Shown: one piece after another, positions 6,199-12,796 of the stretch
How the letters are laid out: each line of letters opens with the position of its first letter
Numbering within the stretch: the first letter of the stretch is position 1
From: Candidatus Uhrbacteria bacterium RIFOXYB2_FULL_45_11
Lineage (GTDB): Bacteria; Patescibacteriota; Patescibacteriia; UBA9934; GWF2-40-263
Direction of reading: 5' to 3'
NCBI GenBank assembly: GCA_001791715.1
Contig: MGFD01000004.1
Location: 1 to 16,293, forward strand
Length of the DNA stretch: 16,293 nucleotides
The notes under the pieces: model-generated
The model's input: the letters and a program-made list of their open reading frames with translations, nothing else
Told to the model about the DNA's origin: nothing
Databases searched by the model: none
Program-made: the position numbers and the translations under genes

Positions 6199-6227
6199 TT
6201 GCAAGCTTAAATTTTATATATTATACT
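6199..6227 (+). promoter_or_regulatory. Promoter of TrmB regulator 2
   Basis: TTGCAA (6199-6204), a 17-bp spacer and TATACT (6222-6227) give a good match. The start near 6234 leaves a 30-nt leader without Shine-Dalgarno. Its -35 is 26 bp from the divergent -35 of the 171-aa gene, so one bound protein could affect both. Confidence 0.8.
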
Positions 6228-6263
6228 ATTTTTGTCGGAAATAATTTACAACAGTTCTGAATT

Positions 6264-7040
6264 ATGGCTCAATTAAAACAAATGCTCGGAAACCTAAAAC
6301 TCTCTGCAAAAGAGGTGGATTTGTTCCTTGCCTTGGTTCGATTGGGCAAAAGCACGGTTTCCACAATCTCTCGCGAGTCGGGAATTACCCGAACCCACAT
6401 CTATGGAATCGTCGAAGGACTCATGCAAAAGGGGCTGGTGAGCGAGGTGGAGGATCGAGGGAAAAAAACGTATGAAGCTGTAGATCATGCTGGATTGCTG
6501 GCTTTTATCTCTCGAGAACAAACGGAGCTGCAAAAAATTGAAAAAAACATTGCGGAAATGACAAGTGAGTTCAATGCACTTCAGGTGGGAAACAAGGAAA
6601 AGACGAAGGTGCGATTCTTTAATGGAATCGAAGGGGTGAAGCAAATTTACAGCGAGATTCGTCGAGATATTGAAGCGAGTGAGGGGCAAATCGAAGTGCT
6701 GACGATTTTTTCTCCCGAGAATCTTGAAAAGATTATTCCAAACTTTGAGTACTTCAATTACCCAAACATGCTCGGGCGCGACATTGTTGCGGAAGATTCA
6801 CTGCTCGAGCAATACAAAACAAAAATAAAAAGTGATGTATATCGAATCTGGCCAAAAGAAAAAGGATTGTTTCCAACGGACAATATCATGTGGATTGAGA
6901 AGATCGCATTCATTGATGTCTCCGGAGGATTTCCATCTGGAATCATTGTCGAAAATGAATCCATAGCAAAGTCGTTTACGATGTGGTTCAATGAGCTATG
7001 GAATGGATTAAAGAATACCCAACAAAAAACCATCGAGTGA
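6264..7040 (+). CDS. TrmB-family transcriptional regulator 2
   Basis: This 258-residue protein has an N-terminal winged helix (about residues 5-75): LKLSAKEVDLFLALVRLGKSTV, recognition helix TRTHIYGIVEGLMQKGLV, and wing DRGKKTYEAVD. A coiled-coil linker (about 80-108) leads to the ligand domain with VRFFNGIEGVKQIYSEIRRDI and IEVLTIFSPENLEKIIP. The C-terminal part (IWPKEKGLFPTDNIMWIEKIAFIDV) differs from TrmB 1 and 3, which carry an ELRESR block there, so it probably senses a different signal. It is divergent from the 171-aa gene. The ligand is unknown. Confidence 0.87.
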   Translation: MAQLKQMLGNLKLSAKEVDLFLALVRLGKSTVSTISRESGITRTHIYGIVEGLMQKGLVSEVEDRGKKTYEAVDHAGLLAFISREQTELQKIEKNIAEMTSEFNALQVGNKEKTKVRFFNGIEGVKQIYSEIRRDIEASEGQIEVLTIFSPENLEKIIPNFEYFNYPNMLGRDIVAEDSLLEQYKTKIKSDVYRIWPKEKGLFPTDNIMWIEKIAFIDVSGGFPSGIIVENESIAKSFTMWFNELWNGLKNTQQKTIE

Positions 7041-7057
7041 TAATTCGATGGTTTTTT
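7025..7057 (+). terminator. Terminator of TrmB regulator 2
   Basis: Stem AAAAACCATCGA / TCGATGGTTTTTT with an 8-nt loop overlaps the stop codon (7038-7040) and ends in a T-run. The A-rich left side would also permit termination of the convergent polA transcript. Confidence 0.88.
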
Positions 7058-7063
7058 GAACCG

Positions 7064-7104
7064 CGAGATCTTTCGACTGCGCTTTGCTTCGCTCAAGATA
7101 CACA
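7064..7104 (+). repeat. Half copy of the dispersed repeat found inside polA
   Basis: The stretch from GAGATC (7065-7070) to CAC (7100-7102) aligns position by position with 8863-8902. Shared blocks are GAGATC, CTGCGCT and GCTTCGCTC, with two-base differences between blocks. It corresponds to the right half of the full element and lies between the TrmB 2 terminator and the polA stop codon (7106-7108). Confidence 0.75.
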
Positions 7105-7105
7105 A

Positions 7106-9838
7106 CTATACTTCCTCCATCTCCCCCCAATTCTCTCCCTTCTTTACTTCCACCTCAAGAGGCACTTCAAATGTTGCGACTCCTTCCATCATCTCTTTCA
7201 ATCCTTTACACACGAGCTCCACGTCATCCTTATGAACCTCGAGCACAAGTTCATCGTGAACTTGTAACAAGATGTTTGCGCGCAACTGACTTTGTTTAAG
7301 CCAACCATCCACAGAAAGCATCGCCATCTTTACAATGTCCGCTTGTGTTCCTTGGATCGGCATGTTCTGTGCCATGCGTTCTGCCTGCGCAACGAGCATT
7401 TGCATACCAGATTCGATCTCAGGAAAATATCTTCGACGTCCGAAGTACGTTTGCACAAATCCATCGTCGTGCGCGTTCTTTTTCAGCGTATCGAGATATT
7501 CACGCACAGCGCTGTGAATAGTGAAATATTTTTCAATGAATGTTTTTGCTTCCGTCATACTGAGCCCTGTCCCGCGCGCGAGGGATCTTGGACCCATGCC
7601 GTACAAAACACCAAAGTTGATCGCCTTTGCCGCACGGCGTTGGTCCTTTGTCACTTCACTTTCCGGAACTTCGAGAATCTCAGAAGCTGTGCGTGTGTGA
7701 ATGTCCGCGCCATGAGTAAACGCATCGATAAACGGTTTGTCTTTTGCAAGAATCGCAACGAGACGAAGCTCAATCTGCGAGTAGTCGGCGGAAACGAGCA
7801 GACAATCTTTTGCTGCAACAAACGCTTTACGAATTTCTCGACCGAGCTCTGTGCGGATCGGAATGTTCTGTAAGTTTGGATCGATCGATGAAAGACGGCC
7901 CGTTGCTGCGATCGTTTGATTGTACGTTGTATGAATACGTCCATCTTTCGCGACTTGTCGCGGAAGCGCTTCCACATACGTTGACTGCAACTTCGCGAGT
8001 TCACGATACTCCGAGATCATCGGCACAATTTCATGTTCGTCCATCAGCTTCTCGAGTTCGGACGCGGCCGTTGAGAATCCTGTTTTTGTTTTCTTGATGT
8101 GCTTCGTCGAAAGTCCAAGTGTCTCGAACAAAACGTGCGCAAGTTGCGATGGGGAATTAACGTTTACGTCTTCTCCTGCAATGTCACGAATCTTTTTTTC
8201 GAGCGCTGTAATGTTCTTTGCAAGTTCTTTCGAGAATGTTGCAAGCGCTTTTACATCAACCTCAATCCCTTTTTCTTCCATCTTGTACAAAACAGGAATG
8301 AGCGGCATTTCAATGTGATCATACACATGTTCTTGTTCCGTCTCATGCAATTTTTTACGAAGAACTTTTTCAAGCGCAGGCAAATATTGTGCGAGCTCCG
8401 CAAGTTTTTTGTAATCTTTTTCGCTCGTATAAGAAACAGAAAGTTCCGCATTCTTCACTCCGAGTTCTTCTTCGAGCACGGTTCCAATGTCGTACGATCT
8501 TGATCCTGCGTTCAAGAGGTACGAGGCAATCATGACGTCGAAAACTTCATTCGAAAATTTCCAATCAAGTGTGTGCATCAAAAACTTTTCATCATGCACC
8601 ACCACTTTTTCCGTGCGCGAAATTTTTTTATGAAGAGCATCGAACAGTTGTTTCGATGGACTCATGACACACACCGTGTGCAATCCATCCGAGATCGCAA
8701 ACGCTGCGTGCGTTGCGCCGAAAAGATCGGGAGTTTGTGTACCAAGGAGAATACCAATAGTTGAGTCTTTGATTTTTTTCAAAGCGGACTCGAGAGAGGG
8801 AAGATCACGCACGAGTTCAATTTTTTTTGTCATCTCGACTGAGGAGTTCGACGACGAACGGAGAGATCCCTCGGCTGCGCTGCGCTTCGCTCGGGAAGAC
8901 ACGGTAGAAGTAGAGCCACGCATATCATCAATCGGTGGTGCTTCCATCTCCGGTACCTCGATTGCAGTTGAGTATTTTCGAAGCAACGATCGAAACTCAT
9001 ACTTACGAAACAGTTCAAGAAGGGAATCAAGATTCGGTGATTGGTAAACCGTTTCATCAAGATGAAACTTAATCGGAACATCGCGAATGATTGTCACAAG
9101 CATCTTAGATTCTTCTGCAACCTTTTCTTTCCCTTCGAGTTTCTTTGCAAACTTGCTTGGCACCTCGCCTTTCTTGAGTGCCTCAAAGATTCCATCGACT
9201 GTCTCGAATTTCTGGATCAACTCGAGTGCGCCCTTCTCACCAATTCCAGCGATGCCGGCGATATTGTCGGACGTATCTCCGCGCAATGCTTTGTAATCAA
9301 TCAGTTGCTCTGGTTTGAGTCCAACGCGCTCAACAACAGCCGCTTCGTCATATACTTTTGTTTCGCTCACACCCTTGATGAACGAGAGAACACTGACGTG
9401 ATCATCCACAAGTTGCAGTGCATCCATATCACCCGTCACAATCACCACGTCCACATTTTGTTTTTTAACAATCTCCGCAACCGTTCCAATCACATCGTCC
9501 GCTTCATATCCAGGCGCGCTATAAGACGGAACATGATACGAGAGCAACAGTTCCTGAATCATTGGAATCTGCGCATACAATTCCGGTTCTTTTTTTGCGC
9601 GCGTTGCCTTGTAACTTTCAACCGCCTCATGGCGAAATGTTTTTCCGGGAAGATCCCAAGCAACACAAAGATAGTCCGGCTTGAAGCTATAACGAATTTT
9701 TTCCACAACATTCGTAAACCCGTAAACAGCATTTACGATCAAACCATCTTTTGTGGCGAGTGGAGGAACCGCATGCCATGCACGATGGAGAAGTGCGTTT
9801 CCGTCAAGAATATATAAGGTTTTGCAAGAAGTTTTCAT
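7106..9838 (-). CDS. polA: DNA polymerase I with 5' nuclease and inactive proofreading domain
   Basis: Starting at the ATG at 9838 gives 910 residues. The 5'-3' nuclease domain (about 1-290) shows ILDGNALLHRAW, GYEADDVIG, VTGDMDALQLV and the helix-hairpin-helix GDTSDNIAGIAGIGEKGA. The 3'-5' exonuclease-like domain starts near 340, but the position of the DxE motif reads LLGTQTPDL, lacking both acidic residues, so proofreading should be absent. The polymerase domain is intact: motif A ADYSQIELRL (about 683), motif B RRAAKAINFGVLYGMG (about 733-748) and motif C QVHDELVLEV (859-868). It processes Okazaki fragments and fills repair gaps. The linker at about 313-337 is a translated repeat element. 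There is no Shine-Dalgarno and no clear promoter; upstream is a long palindromic element. Confidence 0.96.
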   Translation of the reverse strand: MKTSCKTLYILDGNALLHRAWHAVPPLATKDGLIVNAVYGFTNVVEKIRYSFKPDYLCVAWDLPGKTFRHEAVESYKATRAKKEPELYAQIPMIQELLLSYHVPSYSAPGYEADDVIGTVAEIVKKQNVDVVIVTGDMDALQLVDDHVSVLSFIKGVSETKVYDEAAVVERVGLKPEQLIDYKALRGDTSDNIAGIAGIGEKGALELIQKFETVDGIFEALKKGEVPSKFAKKLEGKEKVAEESKMLVTIIRDVPIKFHLDETVYQSPNLDSLLELFRKYEFRSLLRKYSTAIEVPEMEAPPIDDMRGSTSTVSSRAKRSAAEGSLRSSSNSSVEMTKKIELVRDLPSLESALKKIKDSTIGILLGTQTPDLFGATHAAFAISDGLHTVCVMSPSKQLFDALHKKISRTEKVVVHDEKFLMHTLDWKFSNEVFDVMIASYLLNAGSRSYDIGTVLEEELGVKNAELSVSYTSEKDYKKLAELAQYLPALEKVLRKKLHETEQEHVYDHIEMPLIPVLYKMEEKGIEVDVKALATFSKELAKNITALEKKIRDIAGEDVNVNSPSQLAHVLFETLGLSTKHIKKTKTGFSTAASELEKLMDEHEIVPMISEYRELAKLQSTYVEALPRQVAKDGRIHTTYNQTIAATGRLSSIDPNLQNIPIRTELGREIRKAFVAAKDCLLVSADYSQIELRLVAILAKDKPFIDAFTHGADIHTRTASEILEVPESEVTKDQRRAAKAINFGVLYGMGPRSLARGTGLSMTEAKTFIEKYFTIHSAVREYLDTLKKNAHDDGFVQTYFGRRRYFPEIESGMQMLVAQAERMAQNMPIQGTQADIVKMAMLSVDGWLKQSQLRANILLQVHDELVLEVHKDDVELVCKGLKEMMEGVATFEVPLEVEVKKGENWGEMEEV
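8828..8902 (+). repeat. Palindromic repeat element inserted in frame in polA
   Basis: The element runs from TGTCATCTCGAC to GGGAAGACA and is about 74 bp long. Its ends are near inverted repeats (GTCATC versus GAAGAC), with a GC-rich inner hairpin built from CTGCGCTGCGCTTCGCTC. It is read on the minus strand as a Ser/Arg-rich peptide (SSRAKRSAAEGSLRSSSNSS), unlike any Pol I domain, and sits exactly between the 5' nuclease and exonuclease-like domains. A half copy lies at 7064-7104. The resemblance to Rickettsia-type palindromic elements that insert in coding frames is by analogy. Confidence 0.78.
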
Positions 9839-9865
9839 GTACGCACAGTGTAGCAATAGGAACGC

Positions 9866-9988
9866 TTGAGGTACAGATTACAGATGGGGCATACGAATAT
9901 ACAGATAAGAGCAAAAAAACAGAAAGCATGTTCTGCTCTCTGTCTTCATCTGCATATCTGTATTTTTTATCTGTAATCTATACCTCAA
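9866..9988. repeat. Long palindromic intergenic element, copy 1
   Basis: Terminal arms TTGAGGTACAGATTACAGAT (9866-9885) and its complement at 9969-9988 match with one mismatch. Inner arms ATACAGAT / ATCTGTAT (9899-9906, 9956-9963) and ACAGA / TCTGT (9919-9923, 9939-9943) continue the fold. The same building blocks form copy 2 at 15418-15520. The right end contains the stop codon of TrmB 3 (9985-9987). It separates TrmB 3 from polA, which are on the same strand, so it may process or stop the transcript. Confidence 0.85.
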
Positions 9989-10743
9989 ACATTGCCCTTC
10001 TCTGCCTTGTCCCAGATCAGATCAAACAGTGTCTTATACGTCAGTGCCACATCACCACTTGCAAGAAGAATCATCGTATTCTCTTTTCGTGTTGTGATGA
10101 ATGCAACTTGATCCGCGAAAATAATGACCGTTGATGGCAAACTGATATTCGCGGGAAGAAATCTGGATTCGCGCAATTCTTCTTTATCTTTCTCCACAAT
10201 CTTCCGCGAGTCGCGATTATCTGGGATCAACTGTTTACTCAAGATTTTCTTTTCCATGCGTTCTGCAATCACACGCTTTACGATGTACGGCTCTTTCACA
10301 TAATCAAGAAGACCCGTTCCGCTTGTAATCAATCGATATTCTTTCACTCCTGAATTAATGATAGCTTTCCACACGCGTTTGAATCCATCCGATCCTTCAT
10401 AAAACGTGACGCCCGGACCTTCTTGAACAGAACCATGAATGGTCTGAAGGGCCGGAAGTGTTTTTGAAAAAAGCGCCGCGCGATCCTCAAGTTGTCGATT
10501 TAAGACATCTGGAAGTTCTGCAATATAAACCGTGGTACTTTTTTGTTTACCAACTTTAAACACTCCGTGATGCTCAAGTCTTTCCAAAATCGGATACAGC
10601 GTTGTGCGCGGAAGATCCGTTCTGCGAGACAACTCAAGGACTGTTGCTGTTCCAATTTCAAGCCCCGCAAGATAAACTTTGACTTCTTTCTCGTCAAGAC
10701 CAAACGCCTCGAGTCCTTTAAGAATGTCAGATGTGTAGTTCAT
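9985..10743 (-). CDS. TrmB-family transcriptional regulator 3
   Basis: With the ATG at 10743 the protein has 252 residues; ATGs at 10749, 10779 and 10785 are possible, but alignment with the other two TrmB proteins favours the short form. The winged helix (about residues 5-78) shows GLDEKEVKVYLAGLEIGTATVLELSRRTDLPRTTLYPILERL and a wing with KQKSTTVYIAELP. The ligand domain has VTFYEGSDGFKRVWKAIIN and the late block EELRESRFLPAN...VAFITTRKENTMILLASGD, parallel to TrmB 1. The last codon and stop lie in a palindromic element. It is divergent from the zinc-ribbon operon across 140 bp that include the palindrome at 10790-10808. No Shine-Dalgarno is seen. Confidence 0.87.
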   Translation of the reverse strand: MNYTSDILKGLEAFGLDEKEVKVYLAGLEIGTATVLELSRRTDLPRTTLYPILERLEHHGVFKVGKQKSTTVYIAELPDVLNRQLEDRAALFSKTLPALQTIHGSVQEGPGVTFYEGSDGFKRVWKAIINSGVKEYRLITSGTGLLDYVKEPYIVKRVIAERMEKKILSKQLIPDNRDSRKIVEKDKEELRESRFLPANISLPSTVIIFADQVAFITTRKENTMILLASGDVALTYKTLFDLIWDKAEKGNV

Positions 10744-10789
10744 ATGCATATATCTTATGATCTCATGCGATTTACACATAGTCAAAATG

Positions 10790-10808
10790 TTGTCGAAAAG
10801 GTCGACAA
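10790..10808. promoter_or_regulatory. Candidate operator TGTCGA-N5-TCGACA, site 1
   Basis: TTGTCGA-AAAGG-TCGACAA is a perfect 7-bp inverted repeat in the divergent region between TrmB 3 and the zinc-ribbon operon. Its core has the same sequence and spacing as the site at 14155-14171. A T/A-rich TATATT (10817-10822) follows and could be a -10 for the plus-strand gene. TrmB 3 is the nearest candidate binder (inference). Confidence 0.65.
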
Positions 10809-10824
10809 TTATCAGATATATTCC

Positions 10825-10853
10825 TTGACTGATCGCTCTTTTTGCGATAAGAA
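10825..10853 (+). promoter_or_regulatory. Possible promoter of the zinc-ribbon operon
   Basis: TTGACT (10825-10830) with 17 bp to TAAGAA (10848-10853) is the best pairing near the gene, but the -10 is poor. TATATT at 10817-10822 is an alternative -10 without a good -35. Confidence 0.35.
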
Positions 10854-10882
10854 CAATGCGTTCGACGTAAAAGGAGGATGAA

Positions 10883-11593
10883 ATGTCGAATATTTATGTG
10901 TTCGATCAAACGAGACGGAGAATTCTCTCACTAGCTCCCTATCTGCGAATGCCACTTGAACATGGTTCACTCATTGATCCAAACCTTCTCGTTTCGTCCG
11001 TACGCCAAGGATATCCTTGGGTTGGCTGGGGAATTGGAAAAGGTGTCACGCATTTGCGCAATGACATTTCCATCTTCGCTGTTCCCAAAGAACAAAAAAG
11101 TGGTTTGCACTCTCATCTGATTCAAGGTTTTCCAAACGTGGATCCGCCAGAACTTTGCTACAAACCAAATCACATTCACGGCTTCGATGGATTCATTCGT
11201 TGGATTTATCTGTCGCATCCACATGATGCAAAACAAGATGTTCTTGGAATCGATTGGGGGATTGGTCCGCGCCCAACAAGCGGGATTACAACATCCGTTT
11301 TATCTGTTGCGGTTCTTTGTCAAAACGTGATGCGTCATGGAATGTCCCCTAAAACGCGCGTTGCACTTTTAGATCCAAATCTCAGTGAAATTACGTTCAA
11401 TCGATCCATGATCGAATCACATTGTTTGTTTACAGTTCAAGATTGGGCTCAAAGTGCTTCTTGTGTGTTTCATGTGCGTTCCTTATACTGCCCACGGTGT
11501 GGGCTGAAAACATTCTCATCTGCTTCTTATCGATTCTGTTATCGATGTGGCGCAGATCCCAACCTGGTTCACAAAGAGGTGTATCATGGTTAA
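10883..11593 (+). CDS. Unknown protein with C-terminal zinc ribbon (zinc-ribbon protein A)
   Basis: This 236-residue protein has a strong AAAGGAGG ribosome site. The N-terminal 200 residues are not recognised: they are rich in Trp, His and Gly with patches such as GYPWVGWGIGKGVTHL, KPNHIHGFDGFIRWIYLSHPHD and DWGIGPRPTSGITTSV, suggesting a compact globular domain, possibly an enzyme or binding domain. There is no signal peptide. The C-terminus is a CPRC...CYRC zinc ribbon (C203, C206, C219, C222) embedded in a block TVQDWA...CPRCGLKTF...FCYRCGADPN that recurs in the protein at 12198-12647. It overlaps the next gene by 8 bp, so the two are translationally coupled. Confidence 0.83.
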   Translation: MSNIYVFDQTRRRILSLAPYLRMPLEHGSLIDPNLLVSSVRQGYPWVGWGIGKGVTHLRNDISIFAVPKEQKSGLHSHLIQGFPNVDPPELCYKPNHIHGFDGFIRWIYLSHPHDAKQDVLGIDWGIGPRPTSGITTSVLSVAVLCQNVMRHGMSPKTRVALLDPNLSEITFNRSMIESHCLFTVQDWAQSASCVFHVRSLYCPRCGLKTFSSASYRFCYRCGADPNLVHKEVYHG

Positions 11594-12062
11594 TCCATTG
11601 CGAAACGGTAGTCCGGATTACGGCGGATCATCTGCTCCGTACAGTCCACCAAGCCGTTCCTATCGTGACTCTCCCGTACAAAGAATCGCAAAGTCAGAAC
11701 CTCGTCCGTTTCAAGACTTGCCCAGTCCCACACATGCTGTCAAAAAATATTGTGGAAACTGTTCCGCTGCACTTGAGGATAAATGGAATATCTGTCCCAT
11801 GTGTGGAACGCCACCCATCGAACCAATAAAACGCGAGTCGCTCAAAGAGCGGGAATGCACTTGTGGCCGCACACTGCATGAAGATTTTCGCTTTTGTCCG
11901 AGCTGCTCACGGCCCGTAGATGAATCCTGGAAACAAAAACCAGCATGCAGGTGCGGGATCATCTATGTCATCAATGCAAAATTCTGCATTGGATGCGGCA
12001 GAGAAGTTGCGCTCATCACCGACACAACGACAAAACAGTCGCGTCGTAAACCCAAGTCATAG
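11586..12062 (+). CDS. Protein with three zinc ribbons (zinc-ribbon protein B)
   Basis: The ATG at 11586 overlaps the end of gene A and is preceded by AGAGGTG. The 158-residue product has a Pro/Ser-rich disordered start (about 1-50) and three Cys-knuckle pairs: C56/C59 with C70/C73, C91/C93 with C104/C107, and C121/C123 with C134/C137. Ribbons 2 and 3 open with a C-x-C-G rather than C-x2-C knuckle, so they look like a tandem duplication. The basic tail is KQSRRKPKS. Such strings of ribbons commonly serve protein-protein or nucleic-acid contacts; no catalytic domain is present. Coupling to gene A suggests the two work together. Confidence 0.85.
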   Translation: MVNPLRNGSPDYGGSSAPYSPPSRSYRDSPVQRIAKSEPRPFQDLPSPTHAVKKYCGNCSAALEDKWNICPMCGTPPIEPIKRESLKERECTCGRTLHEDFRFCPSCSRPVDESWKQKPACRCGIIYVINAKFCIGCGREVALITDTTTKQSRRKPKS

Positions 12063-12071
12063 TTTCTCCTT

Positions 12072-12094
12072 CCTCACATCAAGTGAGGTTTTTT
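12072..12094 (+). terminator. Terminator of the zinc-ribbon A/B operon
   Basis: CCTCAC-ATCAA-GTGAGG (12072-12088) followed by TTTTTTG. It lies 10 bp past the stop of gene B and separates the operon from gene C. Confidence 0.88.
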
Positions 12095-12152
12095 GTTGTC
12101 AAAAAAACAGACATCGTCTCTTTTTACTTTCTCTGTTTCAACTATGCTTCTT

Positions 12153-12184
12153 ATGAAGCTCAACACATCAACCACAAAAGCTTC
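12153..12184 (+). promoter_or_regulatory. Leader inverted repeat before zinc-ribbon protein C
   Basis: TGAAGCT (12153-12159) and AGCTTCA (12178-12184) are perfect 7-bp arms around an unstructured 18-nt loop, ending just before the GAGGGG ribosome site. I could not place a convincing promoter between 12095 and 12150. Confidence 0.45.
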
Positions 12185-12197
12185 ACGAGGGGTTCTC

Positions 12198-12647
12198 ATG
12201 TTCCTTCAAACCGAGTCGCATCATCGTCCATTCTCTCGAACCCAACAGATTGCGAATCAGATTCGCAATAAGGAGCTGATGGCCATGTGTATCATTCGAT
12301 TTGAAGCCGCACAGTGCAATCCGTCGATGGTTGAGCTTGCGCGTCGCTGCAAGCGCGCGCTCGCCGCCGATTTATCTCCAGAGTTTGAAGTCGTATTCAT
12401 AGGACTTGAGGAGAAGTGCAACACACATCTCACCGAATGGCGCGCGCGTCATCACCTCCACACACTGGGAGACTGGGCACGCACACTGCACACGCTCCTC
12501 GCTCCAGGTTCAGACAACTGCCCGAACTGCGGACTCGCAACGTTTGCAAATCCAGAAACGATTCCGATCTTCTGCGAAGCGTGCGGAGCAAACCCGGGAA
12601 CGGTGTTTGAAAATGCGGGCGGCGTGTTCTGCGATCGATCGACTTAA
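12198..12647 (+). CDS. Unknown protein with C-terminal zinc ribbon (zinc-ribbon protein C)
   Basis: The ATG at 12198 is chosen for the GAGGGG about 6 nt upstream; the frame is open further up, but that part covers the terminator of the preceding operon. The 149-residue protein has a helical N-terminal region (RTQQIANQIRNKELMAMCIIRFEAA and ELARRCKRALAAD) and a C-terminal module HTLGDWARTL...NCPNCGLATF...FCEACGANPG with C108, C111, C126 and C129. This module is clearly similar to the end of protein A. Codon use is more GC-rich than in gene A. Function is unknown; the shared module suggests that A and C bind a common partner. Confidence 0.8.
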   Translation: MFLQTESHHRPFSRTQQIANQIRNKELMAMCIIRFEAAQCNPSMVELARRCKRALAADLSPEFEVVFIGLEEKCNTHLTEWRARHHLHTLGDWARTLHTLLAPGSDNCPNCGLATFANPETIPIFCEACGANPGTVFENAGGVFCDRST

Positions 12648-12663
12648 ACTCGATCACCTGTCT

Positions 12664-12691
12664 CGCTGGATACTTCCGCGAGGCTTTTTAT
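12664..12691 (+). terminator. Terminator of zinc-ribbon gene C
   Basis: CTCGC-T-GGA / TCC-GCGAG (12664-12684) followed by GCTTTTTA. The stem has one bulge, so it is weaker than the others. A second T-rich stretch after a short CCTC/GAGG pair (12721-12751) may back it up. Confidence 0.65.
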
Positions 12692-12756
12692 TTCACACAC
12701 ATGGATGCAAACAAAACTCGCCTCACAATCATCTTGGGAGGTTTTTCTTTTTCCCT

Positions 12757-12785
12757 AAAAAAAATCCCCGCAAGTAATTGCGAGG
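12757..12785 (-). terminator. Terminator of the 349-aa gene
   Basis: On the minus strand CCTCGCAA-TTAC-TTGCGGGG forms an 8-bp stem with one G-T pair, followed by ATTTTTTTT (12757-12765). It lies 11 bp past the stop codon at 12797. Confidence 0.88.
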
Positions 12786-12796
12786 AAAGAGTCGGG

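Noticed and set aside
9041..9817. A 258-codon plus-strand open frame opposite the start of polA
   Set aside because: It is antisense to the conserved 5' nuclease domain, has no ribosome site or recognisable domain, and its composition is that of a shadow frame.
9866..9988. The palindrome as an ordinary terminator of TrmB 3
   Set aside because: It is 123 bp long with arms that recur at 15418-15520, and lacks a clean hairpin plus T-run end; a repeat element explains it better, although it may still reduce read-through.
11422..11829. Second plus-strand frame across the zinc-ribbon A/B junction
   Set aside because: Genes A and B with their zinc ribbons and ribosome sites occupy the same DNA in other frames; this frame shows no domain.
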